From positions 78,116,474 to 78,180,473 of the forward strand of contig CP154956.1 of assembly GCA_039621445.1 (NCBI GenBank): a stretch of 64,000 nucleotides of DNA, in the 5' to 3' direction. Shown in pieces: positions 22,216 through 38,483 of the stretch; the stretch's first letter is position 1, and each line of letters opens with the position of its first letter. Source of the DNA: Euglena gracilis (taxonomy: Eukaryota > Euglenida > Euglenophyceae > Euglenales). Under the pieces are notes generated by a model. That model saw nothing but the letters and a program-made list of their open reading frames with translations, did no database searches and was not told the origin of the DNA. The position numbers and the translations under genes were made by a program.

Positions 22216-23528
22216 TTGGGTACCGGGGGGGGAAAAAACTTTTGCGGGAAAAAATGTTGTGGGAAAAATTCTGGACGAAATTTTGTCCAGGATTTTTCCC
22301 GCCTTTTTAAGGATCCGTCCAGGATTTTTCCCGGCAGATTTAACGAAAGTCCAATTTCCTTCAGTGAATGACCCCCCCAAAAAATCTTCGGCGCTGCGCG
22401 CCGATTTGCAGCAGGAATATCCATAATTTATAAGTTGTGTGCCAGAAACCGCTTCGTGTCTGTCAACACGGCGGCCTTATCACCCCAGCGGAATGTACGC
22501 TTTCTGTTTGGTTTCACAGGTGCAGCCATGCTTTCTCATTCGGTCGGCGCAAAACCTTTGTGGTTTTTTTTTCAGCTGTCTAATATTTTTTCCCACCTGG
22601 TTTAAGCGAGCGTTCAGGATTTTTCCCGGCATTTTAAGGATTCGTCCAATATTTTTCCCGGCAGAATTTTTCCCGTCGGCAATTGTTCCCGGTCAGATTT
22701 TTTCCCCCACCGGTATTTCTGCATCATGAAAACTTTCGGAAAATGTGCATTTTTGCATTCTTTTGCATATTTCGACCTCCTAAATTTTGTTTTTTTTTCC
22801 AGGGTGATAGGACAGGGAATTGTTTTTCTACCAATTTCCCCAGAAATCCTTAAGTTGCACACACTACTTTTTTTGCCCAATTTTGCTTTTTCAGTTGTAG
22901 CATAACGAAATATGAGTGCGAGCAACTGGACAAGCCGACCGGACGTGCTTGCTTTTGCCGCGTCCCTTTTTCCACGGTGTTTAATTTTTCGAAATATTTT
23001 AAAAAATATTGCAAGGAATCCTTTTGCTCACGCGTCTCTTTTTTTTGGGGTGTTGAAAAAGTATTAAAAAATGACTAAAAATGCAACAAATGTCTTTTTT
23101 GGGATGGACACTTTTCCACTGGAGAGGGCTTTTGAAAAATTTCCTCCCACCAGGGAATAATTTTTATCAGTGCAATTTTTTTCATCATACAACCCCGTGC
23201 TTTTTTTTGAGAATTTTGCAAGCCTCACCAAGGTCAGTTTATTGATTTTGAGGATTTTGAGGTGGGTGGATGAGTGTGTCAAACCCCCCCTAGCGGGACA
23301 TGGGTGGGTGAAATCCCAAGAAACCGATTGAATTGATGGTCAAGGTTCCTGACACAACTCTTCCAAGACCAGCAAATTGTTGAAGTTGCAGACACAGCTC
23401 GAACGCTTAAATCCAGATTATGCGCAGCCAGACGTCATTCAGAGACGTCACTCCACCTTCCAGCATCTGTGGTGGTGCCTGCGGGGATGCCAAGCGTAGC
23501 CAGTGTACGCTCGGCCCTCCCTGCTTCC

Positions 23529-25433
23529 CCAATCCCTGCGGGACGAGCACTTCATGTACCTCGCCATTGCGGCCGGGGAGAAGGGCCGCTACACGGCTGC
23601 CCCCAACCCCTGGGTGGGCAGTGTTGTGGTGAAGGACGGGAAAGTCTTGGGCACTTCCCACGGAGGCGCAGTTCCCTGTGCACATGTGCACACACCAGCA
23701 CAGCTTTTCCCCTCTTTCTGTTGCCCTTTCGACCCTCAATGACCTCCCCCCACCCCCGAAGTTGTCACGCTGTGTGAGGTCACCGGCTGACTTGAAAATC
23801 CACTGAGAAGTCTCTTGGGAATTTGTCACCTAAACTTGTGCTCGTTGACTGGCCAGTTGACAATTTTCCAAAGGTGTTGAAATGGAGTACTATGATGCAT
23901 AAACAAAGGTTGGCTTCCCGCTTTCCCTCAATCTCGTCACATGCCCTTGCTTCTCAATGGCCAACTGGGAGTTATGGACCCTGGGGGTTGGGGTGGCAGG
24001 GGTAATATGCAAGTTGCATAATTTTCATTTTTTGCATGAAATTTTGTCAAATTTTATTTTTTTATTTTACATATTTTCCATTCCAATTTTTTAATTTTTT
24101 TCGGGGGATTCCATGGGAGACAACTGTGAGGCCATCACCGCTGATTTTTCTGCATACCACCCCCATCCCTCCCCCCTTCAGACCGGGGTGGGGGTGTGGG
24201 ACCCCCTGGGAACCAAGACAAATTTCCCCGGTGCAAAGCACCGAATGTAAAGATAAAACAGAATATAATTTTGGACTAAATTTTGACCGATTTTCCAAGA
24301 GAAAAGTGCGTAAAAGCGCAATCTTTAAACCATTTCTGGCGTTTTTGCACGGGGGGTCCAACCCCCCCCCCTCCGGAGGGTCCAGACCCCCCTCCACGCT
24401 CACTTAATTCCCTGGCCTCCAAAATCGGCCCATCTCAGGAAATTTCCCAAAAAAATTTCTGGCGCTTTGCACGGGAGCCCACACCCAGGCCTCCAGCCTG
24501 GGACCCCCCACCCGTCTTGCCACGCCCCCAGGGATGAAAAAGAAGCCTGTTCAGGAGCACCATGGAGTCTGAGTCCCTGACTCGCCGTGCCCCCGGCTTC
24601 CACGTCCGGCCGGGGCAGCCCCACGCGGAGCCCTCCGCCTTCGCGGACGCCCTCAACCACGGGCACCCCCCGGAGGCCCTCGCCGGCAGCACCGTCTACG
24701 TCACGCTGGAGCCGTGCTCCCACTACGGCCGCACGCCACCGTGCGTGCTCGCCATCCTGGAGCGCCGGTGCGCGCGCGTGGTGGTCGGCGTAATGGACCC
24801 CGACCCCCAGGTGGCGGGCAATGGCCTGCGGCAGCTGCGCAGCCATGGGGGGCCCGGGAACACTGGCACTGGGAACAGAGCAAACACCGAACTCTTTTTT
24901 CCGTAAAATTTGTCACCTGAATGCCATTCAGTGGTTCCCCATCCTTGTGGGGTTGATCTTGTGGGGTTGATGCACCACAAATGTGGCACATTTGGTGGCC
25001 AACAATTCACAACGCCACAAATCTTGCACAGCTTTTACCCAGAAGCTTTTGGCCATTTCATCCACACTGACATCCGCGCTTCTGTCCTCCGTCGGTTGTT
25101 GCGATGGTCTTTTCAGCACTCGTTTGATGGGTTCCTCCCATGCCACCGATGCTGGGCTGGAGGTCACCGTGGGGGTGTGCAGTGCTGCTGTACACAGGCC
25201 GGTCCGGCCAGAGTCAGCACAAGCAATCTCTTACAATAAAGAGTTGGCATTTTACAATGAAGCATGATTGGCCTTCAACAGACAGTGTATCAAAAAATGT
25301 GCCTGTCACGGCCCAGAAAACCATCGTTGCACTGCAATTGGGGTAGGCTTTCTTGTGCTAGGCGAAAGCAAACCCGCCAGCCTCTGCCGATGCCCTGCAC
25401 CTCCCATCTGGCTAAATCCATGCCCCAATGGCC

Positions 25434-25520
<87 letters not shown>

Positions 25521-25572
25521 CACACACACACCCATCTCACACCCACTCACTCACTTCACTCACTCATATTCA

Positions 25573-25611
<39 letters not shown>

Positions 25612-28600
25612 CACGCATACACACACACACACACACACACATATACATTTCGGGCTGACCACACACACACACACACACACATATAGATAGATACACACAC
25701 ACACATGTATGTATATGTGCATATGCATGTGTGTATGAATATATGTGTATATATTTATACATTCAGTACATCTGTGTGTATATATATATATATATATCTA
25801 TATATAAAATATATATATATATAATTTGATATAATATATATATATATATACTGTGGGGTGGGGATATATATCTATATATAAAATATATATATATATGTAC
25901 TGTGGGGTGGGGATGACCATTTCGGGGGGGGGAGGCGAAACCCTTTGGGCCCGGAGCAGGCGGAGACAGCTGGCCGGAGCTCCAGGTGGGGCCCAGCCTG
26001 GGAGCGGCCCAGTCCCTGGCCCCCTACCTCCACCAGCGGAGGACGGGGCGGCCGTTCGTCTGCCTCAAAGCTGGTCAGGGTCGGTGGGGACACAGCCCTG
26101 CAGAGGGAATGCCCCCCCCCCCTGCAGCCATTGTCGCCCAATTCCCACCACATGGTGGGCTCCGTGCGCTTGTTCGGCCTCTGACGTCTCCTTGAAAAAA
26201 AATGGCTGGAAATTGGGGTGAATGGGATGTGACTGCCTGCCCCTGCCATTTTGCGGTTTGCCGATTTGAAGTTGTGGGGTCTAACTAACCGAGGCCCATT
26301 TGCCCTGCCCCGACAATAATTTCTGACCGTCATTTTTTTCGGTTTGCTTTCGTTTTTTTTTGTTCAATCTTTATTACCATTAAACCTCTTTAATACTATT
26401 ATAGCGATTTTGAATTAATTCATTCTCATCACGGCGCGAGCCCCAAGGGGGTCACCCAACCCCCCTGGGGCCGCCCTCACGCTGGACGGGGCCATCGCCT
26501 GCCCGGACGGCACATCGCAGTGGATCACGGGCCCGGCGGCCCGGGCGGACGCCCACGCGCTGCGCGCCGCGTCGCAGGCCATCCTCGTCGGGTCCCCCCG
26601 CAGCGTCGCTCGGGGCCCCCGTGGGCCCCTCTTTGCGGGGGGGGGGTACAGTGTGCAATGTATGGCTGCCATTGTTTTCACCCCCCCCGAGGGGGCCGTA
26701 TAATCATTCTACGGGGTTCGATTTTTTTTTGCGTTATTGATGGAGTAGGGTTAGGGTTAGGAGTTCGGCCTAACAATAGGCGTACACTTAACACCAATCT
26801 TTGAGTTAGGCCTAAAGTTAGGCCTAACTCCTAACCCTAACCCAACTCCATCAATAGCCCAAAATTTTTTATGCCCCCCCCCTGGATTGTTTACGCCCCC
26901 CGGGGGGTGTGTGTGTATAAACAATGGCTGCCATACATATAAGAAATAACACGTGATTGGATTTGTCCTATGCGCATCCAATGGGTGCCGGCGTCTGGGC
27001 AGGAACGCCCCTAACACGGCTGCTGGGCCATTGGGCCACTCTCCATTTGTCGGGCGCCACTGCGCCCCCGGCACGGCCCTGGCGGATGGGCCGCGACTCA
27101 CCGTCCGCCTGGAGGGGGGCCCGCCGGTGCGGCCCCTGCGGGTGTTGTTGGCCCATCCCGCCGCCCAGCACCGTCCAGTCCCATCCCTGCTAGGGGGTGA
27201 TTTCATACCTCCCCTTCCAGGCTGTTGTCACCCCCTTGTGCCGGTCAATTTGTCGCCCACCGTTTCTGCAATCGACCAGGGGAGAGAATGCCAAAAAACC
27301 CCCAGAGTGAAATTTTGATTTTTTTTGTGATAAGATTTGAGTCTACATGCGGTAGTTTTTCAATGCGTCCATAAATTTGGGTTCAAATGCGCTCAATAAC
27401 ATGCATTTCAAGGGACCAAAAAGGCTCTCTTTGGTTTCCTGTTTACCCAAACGGGCAGTTGTCCAGTGCACTGCCCATCTTGTCACATCCAAAGTTTCAC
27501 AACACCGCCAAAGTTTGTTACCCCACTTTGCACTGACTGGATGTCAGGCCGGCTGGGTTTTCATTCAGAGGGGGTCGAGGAGGGTCTCGCCAACATCACA
27601 AAACATCCGCCCAGTGGCAGGGGCAGGACAGTCCCTCCGCACCCACCCGCCCAACTCCCCATCAACATCCTTTGCAAGGGTAAGGGGTCGATCCCGAGTG
27701 GCCCCCCAACGCTTTTCAGTGGGCATGCTGTTTCCGAGCCAACGCAGGCCACCGGGGCCAAGTTGGGGGGGTCAACAAACTGGGCCCTCGCACTCCCGTC
27801 CGCGGGCCGCGGCATGCACGGGACGGCCGGGGCCGGGTGACCTCCGGCCCCCTGCTGGACGCCTCGCTGGGGCCCACCCTCGTCTTCACCGTCTGCCCCC
27901 CGCCCGAGGTGGTGGCGGCGTGGCAGCTCAGCGGGGCGGAGGTCATCACCACCCCGAACGCGGCCAGCAGGGTGGCTGCCGTGGTCGGGCTGGTTGGAGG
28001 GCCCCGGGCAGCCTTTCGCTACGGCCGCACAGCCATTCCTCCGGGCCAAGGTTTCATGAAGGCACCCTAGGCTTCTGCGGAAATGCAGTGAAATGTGTCT
28101 CTTGCATGTATATCCAGCTGGACCACACCCTTTCGCATTCCTGCTTCCCCATCACTCTTGTTGGTGCATTCAGTGGGGTGCAATCCAGCGGGGTGCGACC
28201 CCACGGCAGCCGCCCTCCACCGCTGCCGGGGAAGAGCCGAAGGTTTCGCTGGACGCGGTGCTGGCCGAGCTGGGGCGCCGGGGCACGCAGGCGCCCGTTG
28301 AGGGCCCCACTCCTTCAAGCCAGGGTTCGGCTTGTCTCCTCGGGGCCCCTCCCGGGGGCCTGGGGCCGTGTTGCAGCTGCTGGTGGAAGGCGGGGCAGCG
28401 GTGGCGGCCAGCTTCCTGGCAGAGCGGCGGGTGGACCTCCTCCGGCTGTACTACGGCGCGGCCAGGCCGTGTGCCGGGCCGGAGCCCGGCGGGGAGTGGC
28501 CGCCGGATGAAGGGGGGGGACATGCGTTGGTCAATTTGTCTGTGGGCTTTTTGCAAACAAATAATAAAAAAATAGTTTTCATCTTTGCTTGCTTGCTTTT

Positions 28601-29228
28601 TTGTTGTTTCCTGCATTTTTTGCAGTGCTTTTTTGAAAGAGAGAAATGTGAATGAAAATTTTATGCATGTTGGTTATCTTTCCTTTTTCAGTGAGACTTT
28701 TTTCAAAAAAAGAAGTGAAATTTGTGGGGGTTCCAGGCTTTGTCAGCTTCCCACAAAGAAGGAAAACAGAATCCAACAAGAAAAGGAGACCCTTGGAACA
28801 CTCCTCCTCAAAAGCACATGCGCCATGGGGAAGTTTGCAAGTTCCTAACTTCCCAATTAAATAACTTTCCAATTAAATTGTTTTGAGGGCCAGGTTTTCA
28901 GCCAATTTGGCCAAAATTCCCAACCCCGGCCCTGTTCTGGCAAAGTGGCGGGGGGGGGGGGGAGGGGCAGGTGTATCCTGTGAATACGTGTGTGTCAATG
29001 TGCGTTTGCTGATTGTCCTTTGGACCCTGGAGGGTTTCTTTCAACGCCCCCGACGGTCTGTCGTCGACCATCCTGGGAGCGGGCAGCCGGCCGTGGATCA
29101 CCGGCGCCTCGCTGGCCCAGACCATCCGCGACGCTCGCTTCTGGAAGCTGCTTGGTGTGCGGCAGCTGGGCAACGACGTCTGCATGGAGTACAGCCCTGC
29201 CGACCCCTCGCTGGTCCCGGGGGCATGA
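23529..29228 (+). CDS. Bifunctional riboflavin biosynthesis protein RibD (deaminase + reductase)
   Basis: Family role: deaminates 2,5-diamino-6-ribosylamino-pyrimidinone 5'-phosphate, then reduces the ribosyl side chain with NADPH. Nine exons were placed. About 23529-23654: [29 protein letters not shown]. About 24593-24850: [16 protein letters not shown] and [13 protein letters not shown], the complete zinc/catalytic set HAE plus PCxxxGxTPPC. 25978-26072: [14 protein letters not shown]. 26473-26597: [37 protein letters not shown]. 27068-27162: [14 protein letters not shown]. 27822 to about 27968: GPTLVFTV. 28231-28284: [14 protein letters not shown]. 28368-28459: [17 protein letters not shown]. 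29066-29228: [10 protein letters not shown] to stop. Both domains look intact and active. The 26597/27068 and 27968/28231 joins are one nucleotide out of phase as placed, within poly-C or ambiguous ends. No convincing own start codon was found. Confidence 0.87.
25437..25900. repeat. (CA)n and (TA)n microsatellite block
   Basis: Four CA runs (25437-25530, 25574-25615, 25618-25640, 25660-25680) are followed by TATATA-rich sequence with two copies of TACTGTGGGGTGGGGAT (about 25849 and 25897). It lies in a RibD intron about 80 nt before the 25978 exon. Confidence 0.9.
26073..26472 (+). other. Nonconventional intron in RibD (KA-ALTLDG junction)
   Basis: Left GGT-CAGGGTCGG, right CCCCCTG-GGGCC. 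Excision joins AAA GCT to GCC CTC ACG and gives VCLKA-ALTLDG, exactly the conserved reductase entry motif. No AG precedes the second exon, so a GT-AG model fails. Confidence 0.8.
26658..26938. mobile_element. Palindromic element with telomere-like core
   Basis: Inverted termini ATGTATGGCTGCCATTGTTT (26658-26677) and its exact complement (26919-26938). Inside is a second nested inverted repeat: ATTGATGGAGTAGGGTTAGG on the left and CCTAACCCAACTCCATCAAT on the right, flanking AGGCCTAA units. It lies in an intron of RibD. Related palindromes occur at 50465-50739 and 51341-51760. Confidence 0.8.
28285..28367 (+). other. 83-nt nonconventional intron in RibD
   Basis: Left ACG-CAGGCGCCC, right GGGGGCCTG-GGGCC; 8 of 9 terminal bases pair. 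Excision joins CGG GGC to GTG TTG CAG, giving [15 protein letters not shown], the canonical reductase motif. It is the shortest nonconventional intron seen here and is too short to hold a transposase. Confidence 0.85.
28460..29065 (+). other. Nonconventional intron in RibD (last intron)
   Basis: Left GGC-CAGGCCGTGTG, right CCGACGGTCTG-TCGTC, with 8-9 paired terminal bases. It joins GGC GC to G ACC ATC, giving [15 protein letters not shown] in phase, as expected near the C-terminus of the reductase. Confidence 0.8.
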
Positions 29229-29818
29229 TGGCCCCAGCACACCCCGTCACACCTCCACCTTCGCACCCGCCAACCTCTCCCCCTGCCCCCCTGCAGTGGT
29301 GCCAGTCACCCAACTGTCACATCCCTCTCGCGCACCTTGGGTGGCGAACTGTTACTGCGCTCTGTGCCCCCTGTGGTTTGGAACTCCGTCACCTGGCAAC
29401 ATCCACTCGGCCGTGTGCTTTTGGCAGTCTGTAGTCTGCGCTGCAGATTGTCGAGCTGAAAGCGTGAGACACCGTTCTCTCACATTAGTTCACAGAAATG
29501 GAAAGTACTGCATTCAGCCAGAATTTCGAGGTGGAAACCAAAAATACTTAGAATTTCCATTTTGACTCCCTTTTTCAAAAAAAATTATATCTTTATTTTC
29601 ACACGACCCCCCCCCCCAGGGGGTCCACATCCCGGCTGGGAGCTGCTGGCTGGAGAAAAGTTGCTGGCTGGCTGGACTCCATTTCAGGGGGTAGGGAGGG
29701 TCCTTTCCGGCTGACCAAATTCCCGGTCCCAGCATGTGCAATTCATTTTAAGTTATTTCAGCGACGTTATCACGATTCTGGTTGGAAAAGAACGAGCCGC
29801 GAGGGTCGGTGCTGCCTG

Positions 29819-29849
<31 letters not shown>

Positions 29850-31738
29850 TGTTGGTGGTGGTGGTGTTGTTGTTGTTTGAATAAGATTCTCAAAGGGGAT
29901 TGCTGCAGAAAGCTGCATTTGGGCTTTTTTTGCCAGCCTGGAAGCCGGTGGAACCCGCCCCCCTGGGGTCCAGCTAGCATCTTTTTTTCTCCCCGCCAGC
30001 CCTTGTTGGGGGGGGGGCAAAGAGGGGGGCGTTGTATTGGGGAATGGCACATCCAGGTTTGTGGTGTGTATATGGCATAAAATGTTTTTATCGTTCTTTT
30101 ATATGAGTTACCTAACTTGAGGGAAGTGTTGTTTTTTTTGAGAAGTTTGTGATTCATAATTCAATTGCCAAAAAACAAAATAATTTTCCCCTCCGTGAAC
30201 CCCCCAACCCTCCTTCAAACTGAAATTAAGATTTGGTCAATTGGGGGTGGGCATTTATGACATTTTCCCCCGAGTTTGTATGCGATGGAATGGTGTTCTT
30301 CTTTCAAGAGTGGGAACGAAGAGACCTATGGTTCAGCCTTTTTTATTTGGAAATCATCCCCATTGGGTGACGATGTATGTATGAAGATGCTGATATCATG
30401 TTTGTGCCGGTGTGCCTTGGCCCTGCCGTATTGCTTAGCTTCTGTACTGCCACGTGGCTGACTGGTTTTGATCTCTGGGGCCCAGAGTGCCAAAGTGCTG
30501 TGGGCTAAAACAAAAATGGCCCAGAACACGGTAAGCTGTGCAGGCGAAGCGCTGTGCGCTGGCCGACGACAAGGGGCAAGACCTTGATAAGACAGATAAG
30601 GCCTTGGGTACACGCTTGGGCACATTTTTCTTTGACACCAAGTTATTTTGAATCATTTTGAAAGCAATGATTTTTCGACCCAAAACAGGGTTCACAAGGG
30701 GTGGGTTCACCCCCCCCCAAGACCCCCAAAGTTCCCAGGTTTTGTGTATCCCTGAGCTCTTCACCTGCCTGATGGTGGCACAGAGCAGCAGATGGTTGAA
30801 AGATATGGTTGCCAGGCCTGCCCAGCGGCCCTGGAGGCCCATGCAAGGTCCCTAGAGCTTTATTTTAGGTCCCCAGTGCAGGCTTCTTTTTAAGTCAGGA
30901 GACCCCCCTCCCCGGGAGGGGGTGGGGGGGGGGGGGGGGGGGTCTGGGCCGGACCCCCCCCCCTGGGGGGTCCCGCGCCGGAGGAGCCGGGTATACCTTT
31001 TCGGCGCGAAGCGCCGAAAATTTTTGAAAATTGCCTTTGAAGGGCCATTTTGGGGTCCCCCCGCCGGGGGGGTCCCGCGCCACCCTGGGTGGGTGGGGGG
31101 AACCCCCTCTCCCCCCCGGGGGTCTTAAAAAGAAGCCTGCCCCAGTGATTCCTTTTGATTGCCCACCATTTTGGACATATTTCGAAAATTTCTAAAAAAC
31201 AGGGCAATTGAATAGTATTTGGAGTCGGACCGCCTTAAAATGGCCATAATTTGGGCTAGCTGTGACATTATGGGAAAATCAAAACGCCGTTAGATAGGGT
31301 GTTTCAATGGCTTTGTTTTAGGTCGACTGCATTTCCTTTGTTGTTTCATTTTTGAGATATTTTGAAAGCATTGGTTTTTTGACCCCTGTTTTTTGACCGC
31401 TGTTTTTTTCACCCCCAAAACAGCCCAAAATGGCCCGCAAAATGGGGCAAAATCAGTCAAAAGAAGTGGCCCATTTTGTGGCCCAAAACGCTCATTTTGG
31501 GCTGTTTTTTTTAGGCCGCTTTGGAGGGGGAAGAAAACAGCTCAAAAATGGAGCAAAGTCAAAGGAAATATTTGGAGACCAAAGGAATGCCCTATCTAAT
31601 GGTTCATTTTTCCCCAACTCTTTGTGTAGCCCAAGCTATGCCACAGGACTGGCTGGCTGGACCGCCCCAGGGTCTTCCAGATTTTTTTTTTTGGTTGAGA
31701 CCCACCCCTTCCTCACCCATCCACTATCTGGTGCCTCA
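29229..31738. other. Intergenic region after RibD
   Basis: No gene recognised. Contains a GTTG/CTG-rich microsatellite (about 29817-29880), a CCAGCC/CAGCTGC segment near 29625-29675 of the kind seen in the CAGGG elements, the MITE at 30879-31139, and T-rich GGCC/TTTTGGCC filler up to 31600. Confidence 0.4.
30879..31139 (+). mobile_element. MITE-like element, CAGGCTTCTTTTTAAG family, copy 2
   Basis: 261 nt, same 16-bp inverted termini as copy 1, perfect 8-bp duplication CCCCAGTG (30871-30878 and 31140-31147). Internal landmarks are collinear with copy 1 (GGGTATACC, CGGCGCGAAGCGCCG, TTTTTGAAAATTGCCTTT, CACCCTGGGTGGG). It lies between genes, so insertion is not confined to introns. Confidence 0.92.
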
Positions 31739-31746
31739 GGTTCGAT

Positions 31747-32050
31747 ATGGCTGCTCCGTTGCCCACCAACACCGAAGTTGCCCGACTCCCCCGGGTGACG
31801 ATCCCAGCCACACAATTGCTGAATCCCAGGGGGGGGGCGGCTGCCCCGGGAGGTGCCTCCGGGCCTGGAACAGACCTGCCCATGAGTTTGTTCCCAATTG
31901 AGTGGACCTGTTCGCCGAGTTGGGAATCACACCTGCTGGGGTCGTGGACTGGAGTAACCGGTGCGTCGTCGCGGTGAAGGAGACCCCCCCCCCCCGACTA
32001 AAGTGGAGTACGTGCCTGGCGGGCGCTTGGTGGCCGGCGTCGTAAACAAG
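31747..32050 (+). CDS. Possible 5' exons of an unidentified gene
   Basis: A TGCCTCAG lies seven bases before an ATG (31747), as at the other trans-splice-like starts. The frame opens MAAPLPTNTEVARLPRVTI. A TCC-CAGGGG at 31824-31829 and a CTG-TTCGC ending 31915 would join CTG AA to C GAG TTG, giving QLLN-ELGITPAGVVDWSN in phase. A 12-C run then shifts frame before VEYVPGGRLVAGVVNK, which ends in an ideal donor AAG|GTAAGT (32050/32051). Either a tiny intron or a homopolymer error lies at the C-run. The product is unknown. It might instead be the start of the gene continuing at 33.1 kb. Confidence 0.3.
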
Positions 32051-33099
32051 GTAAGTCCCGCCAGGCTCCGGCCACCTCCACGTACACAGACAAAAAGGGC
32101 CAGAGGCGAACAACAGCGCCAGGCCAGAAGAAGGGATAAAAGGCACAATAGTTGAACGTTGCCACTTTAATGATAATATACTTTATTCAAAAATAATGCA
32201 AACATCGCGGAAATGTGCATCACTTTCATAATCAAAAAAAATCATTCTCCAGGTCAATCGCATGCCCCTCCCTGTGTGCACTGTGGCTGTCTTTTTGCCC
32301 CCCTCCCCAAGTAATGTGGAGGGGTGCCAAATTACTGGAACCATCCTTTCACCTTGACTTTTCCATTTTCTATTTCCAGTGCTCTCAATGACGTTTGCCT
32401 TAAAAGGGTGTCATGGTGTCAGGGTGCTGGAACATCTTTTTTTGGCTTCCCCCCGCCAAGTTACTGCCAGGGGCAAGGGCCCCACCAGGTTGTTGGGGGG
32501 GTTTATTTCGACCCTCCCTTTTTCCCTTCGAAAAAACATGCCACCACGGGAAACTTTTCTTTTTGGCGGGATACGCTTTGGGTTGGGGTGAGGAATAGGG
32601 TTAGCGTCGGGGTTAGGATTGAGTCAGGGCTAGGAATGGGGTAAGGATTTTCCAAGCAATTTAGGCTTCATTTAGGCATAAATTAGACCCAGCTCAAAAG
32701 TTAACCCTAAAAACCCACTTGCAGCGAAATTTTTGGCCAAAGTTGAAGCCTTAACCATTCTCCTAACCTTATTCATTACCGTGACCCCAATCCTAACCCG
32801 AACGAGAAAATTGGTAGCCCTCCCCATTTAGAACGACCCCCCGTTTATACGAACTCATTTATACCGACCCCCCTTGGAAAAATTGGAAGAAATTTATAAA
32901 TACCGAGCCCCTCTCTGGCATGCCCAGGCAGCCAGGCAGCCAGGAGTTGCCGTTAAATATACTATTATGTACATTTTTAGCATGGCTTACCAAATTAAAA
33001 AGTCAGTTTTATATTGAAGAGTTCAAATTCAGTTTTAGTAGTTAGTATTGAAGAGTCGGAGAGAGTAATCAATTATTATAACATCGATTTCCAGGTAGA

Positions 33100-33100
<1 letters not shown>
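32051..33100. other. Non-coding; decayed transposon and telomere-like runs
   Basis: 32326-32525 is an uninterrupted relative of the element flanking the insertion at 53962-54440 (GTGCCAAATTACTGGAACC ... GGGGGGGTTTATT). 32575-32800 carries degenerate GGGTTAG/CTAACCC units on both strands. No exon seen. Confidence 0.45.
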
Positions 33101-38245
<5,145 letters not shown>

Positions 38246-38452
38246 AGGCTACTGAAAAAATGCAGGCTGTGCATGTGTTCCTGATGATCAAAATGCCTCT
38301 CTGAACAGAACCTTTTTATGCAACCCGTTGTTTGATCCCACCAACAAGGCGAAGGAAGTATGGAAAATTTCCATGGAAAATTTCCCCTGGAGGAAAACTC
38401 ATTTTAATCCTTTCCAGCAAGAAAGTATTCCCCCTGGAGCTCCTTAAGGGAT

Positions 38453-38483
<31 letters not shown>

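Larger units (their letters stand above)
20371..23528 (+). other. Long region between riboflavin synthase and RibD exons; possible single intron
   Basis: Holds the transposon at 20576-20870, a family of GTGACAG/CTGTCACC repeats (about 21728-22215) with inverted copies, and T-rich filler with many GATTTTTCCCG units (22290-22720). The left end AAC-CAGGCTGGG and a right end CTG-CTTCC would make it a nonconventional intron that keeps frame between the two genes. No start or stop signal forced a separation. Confidence 0.35.

Noticed and set aside
25268-25690. Long Thr-His and Cys-Val open frames over CA/GT runs (also at 37.9, 44.6, 52.1 and 55.8 kb)
   Set aside because: Dinucleotide repeats keep all frames open; they are microsatellites without coding signatures.
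26740-26840. Telomere or telomere-addition site
   Set aside because: TAGGGTTAGGG occurs only once or twice and symmetrically inside a palindrome, flanked by gene exons on both sides.
31747-32050. Clathrin heavy-chain N-terminus
   Set aside because: LNELGITPA vaguely resembles the LQNLGINPA region, but the frame breaks at a C-run and no beta-propeller repeats follow.
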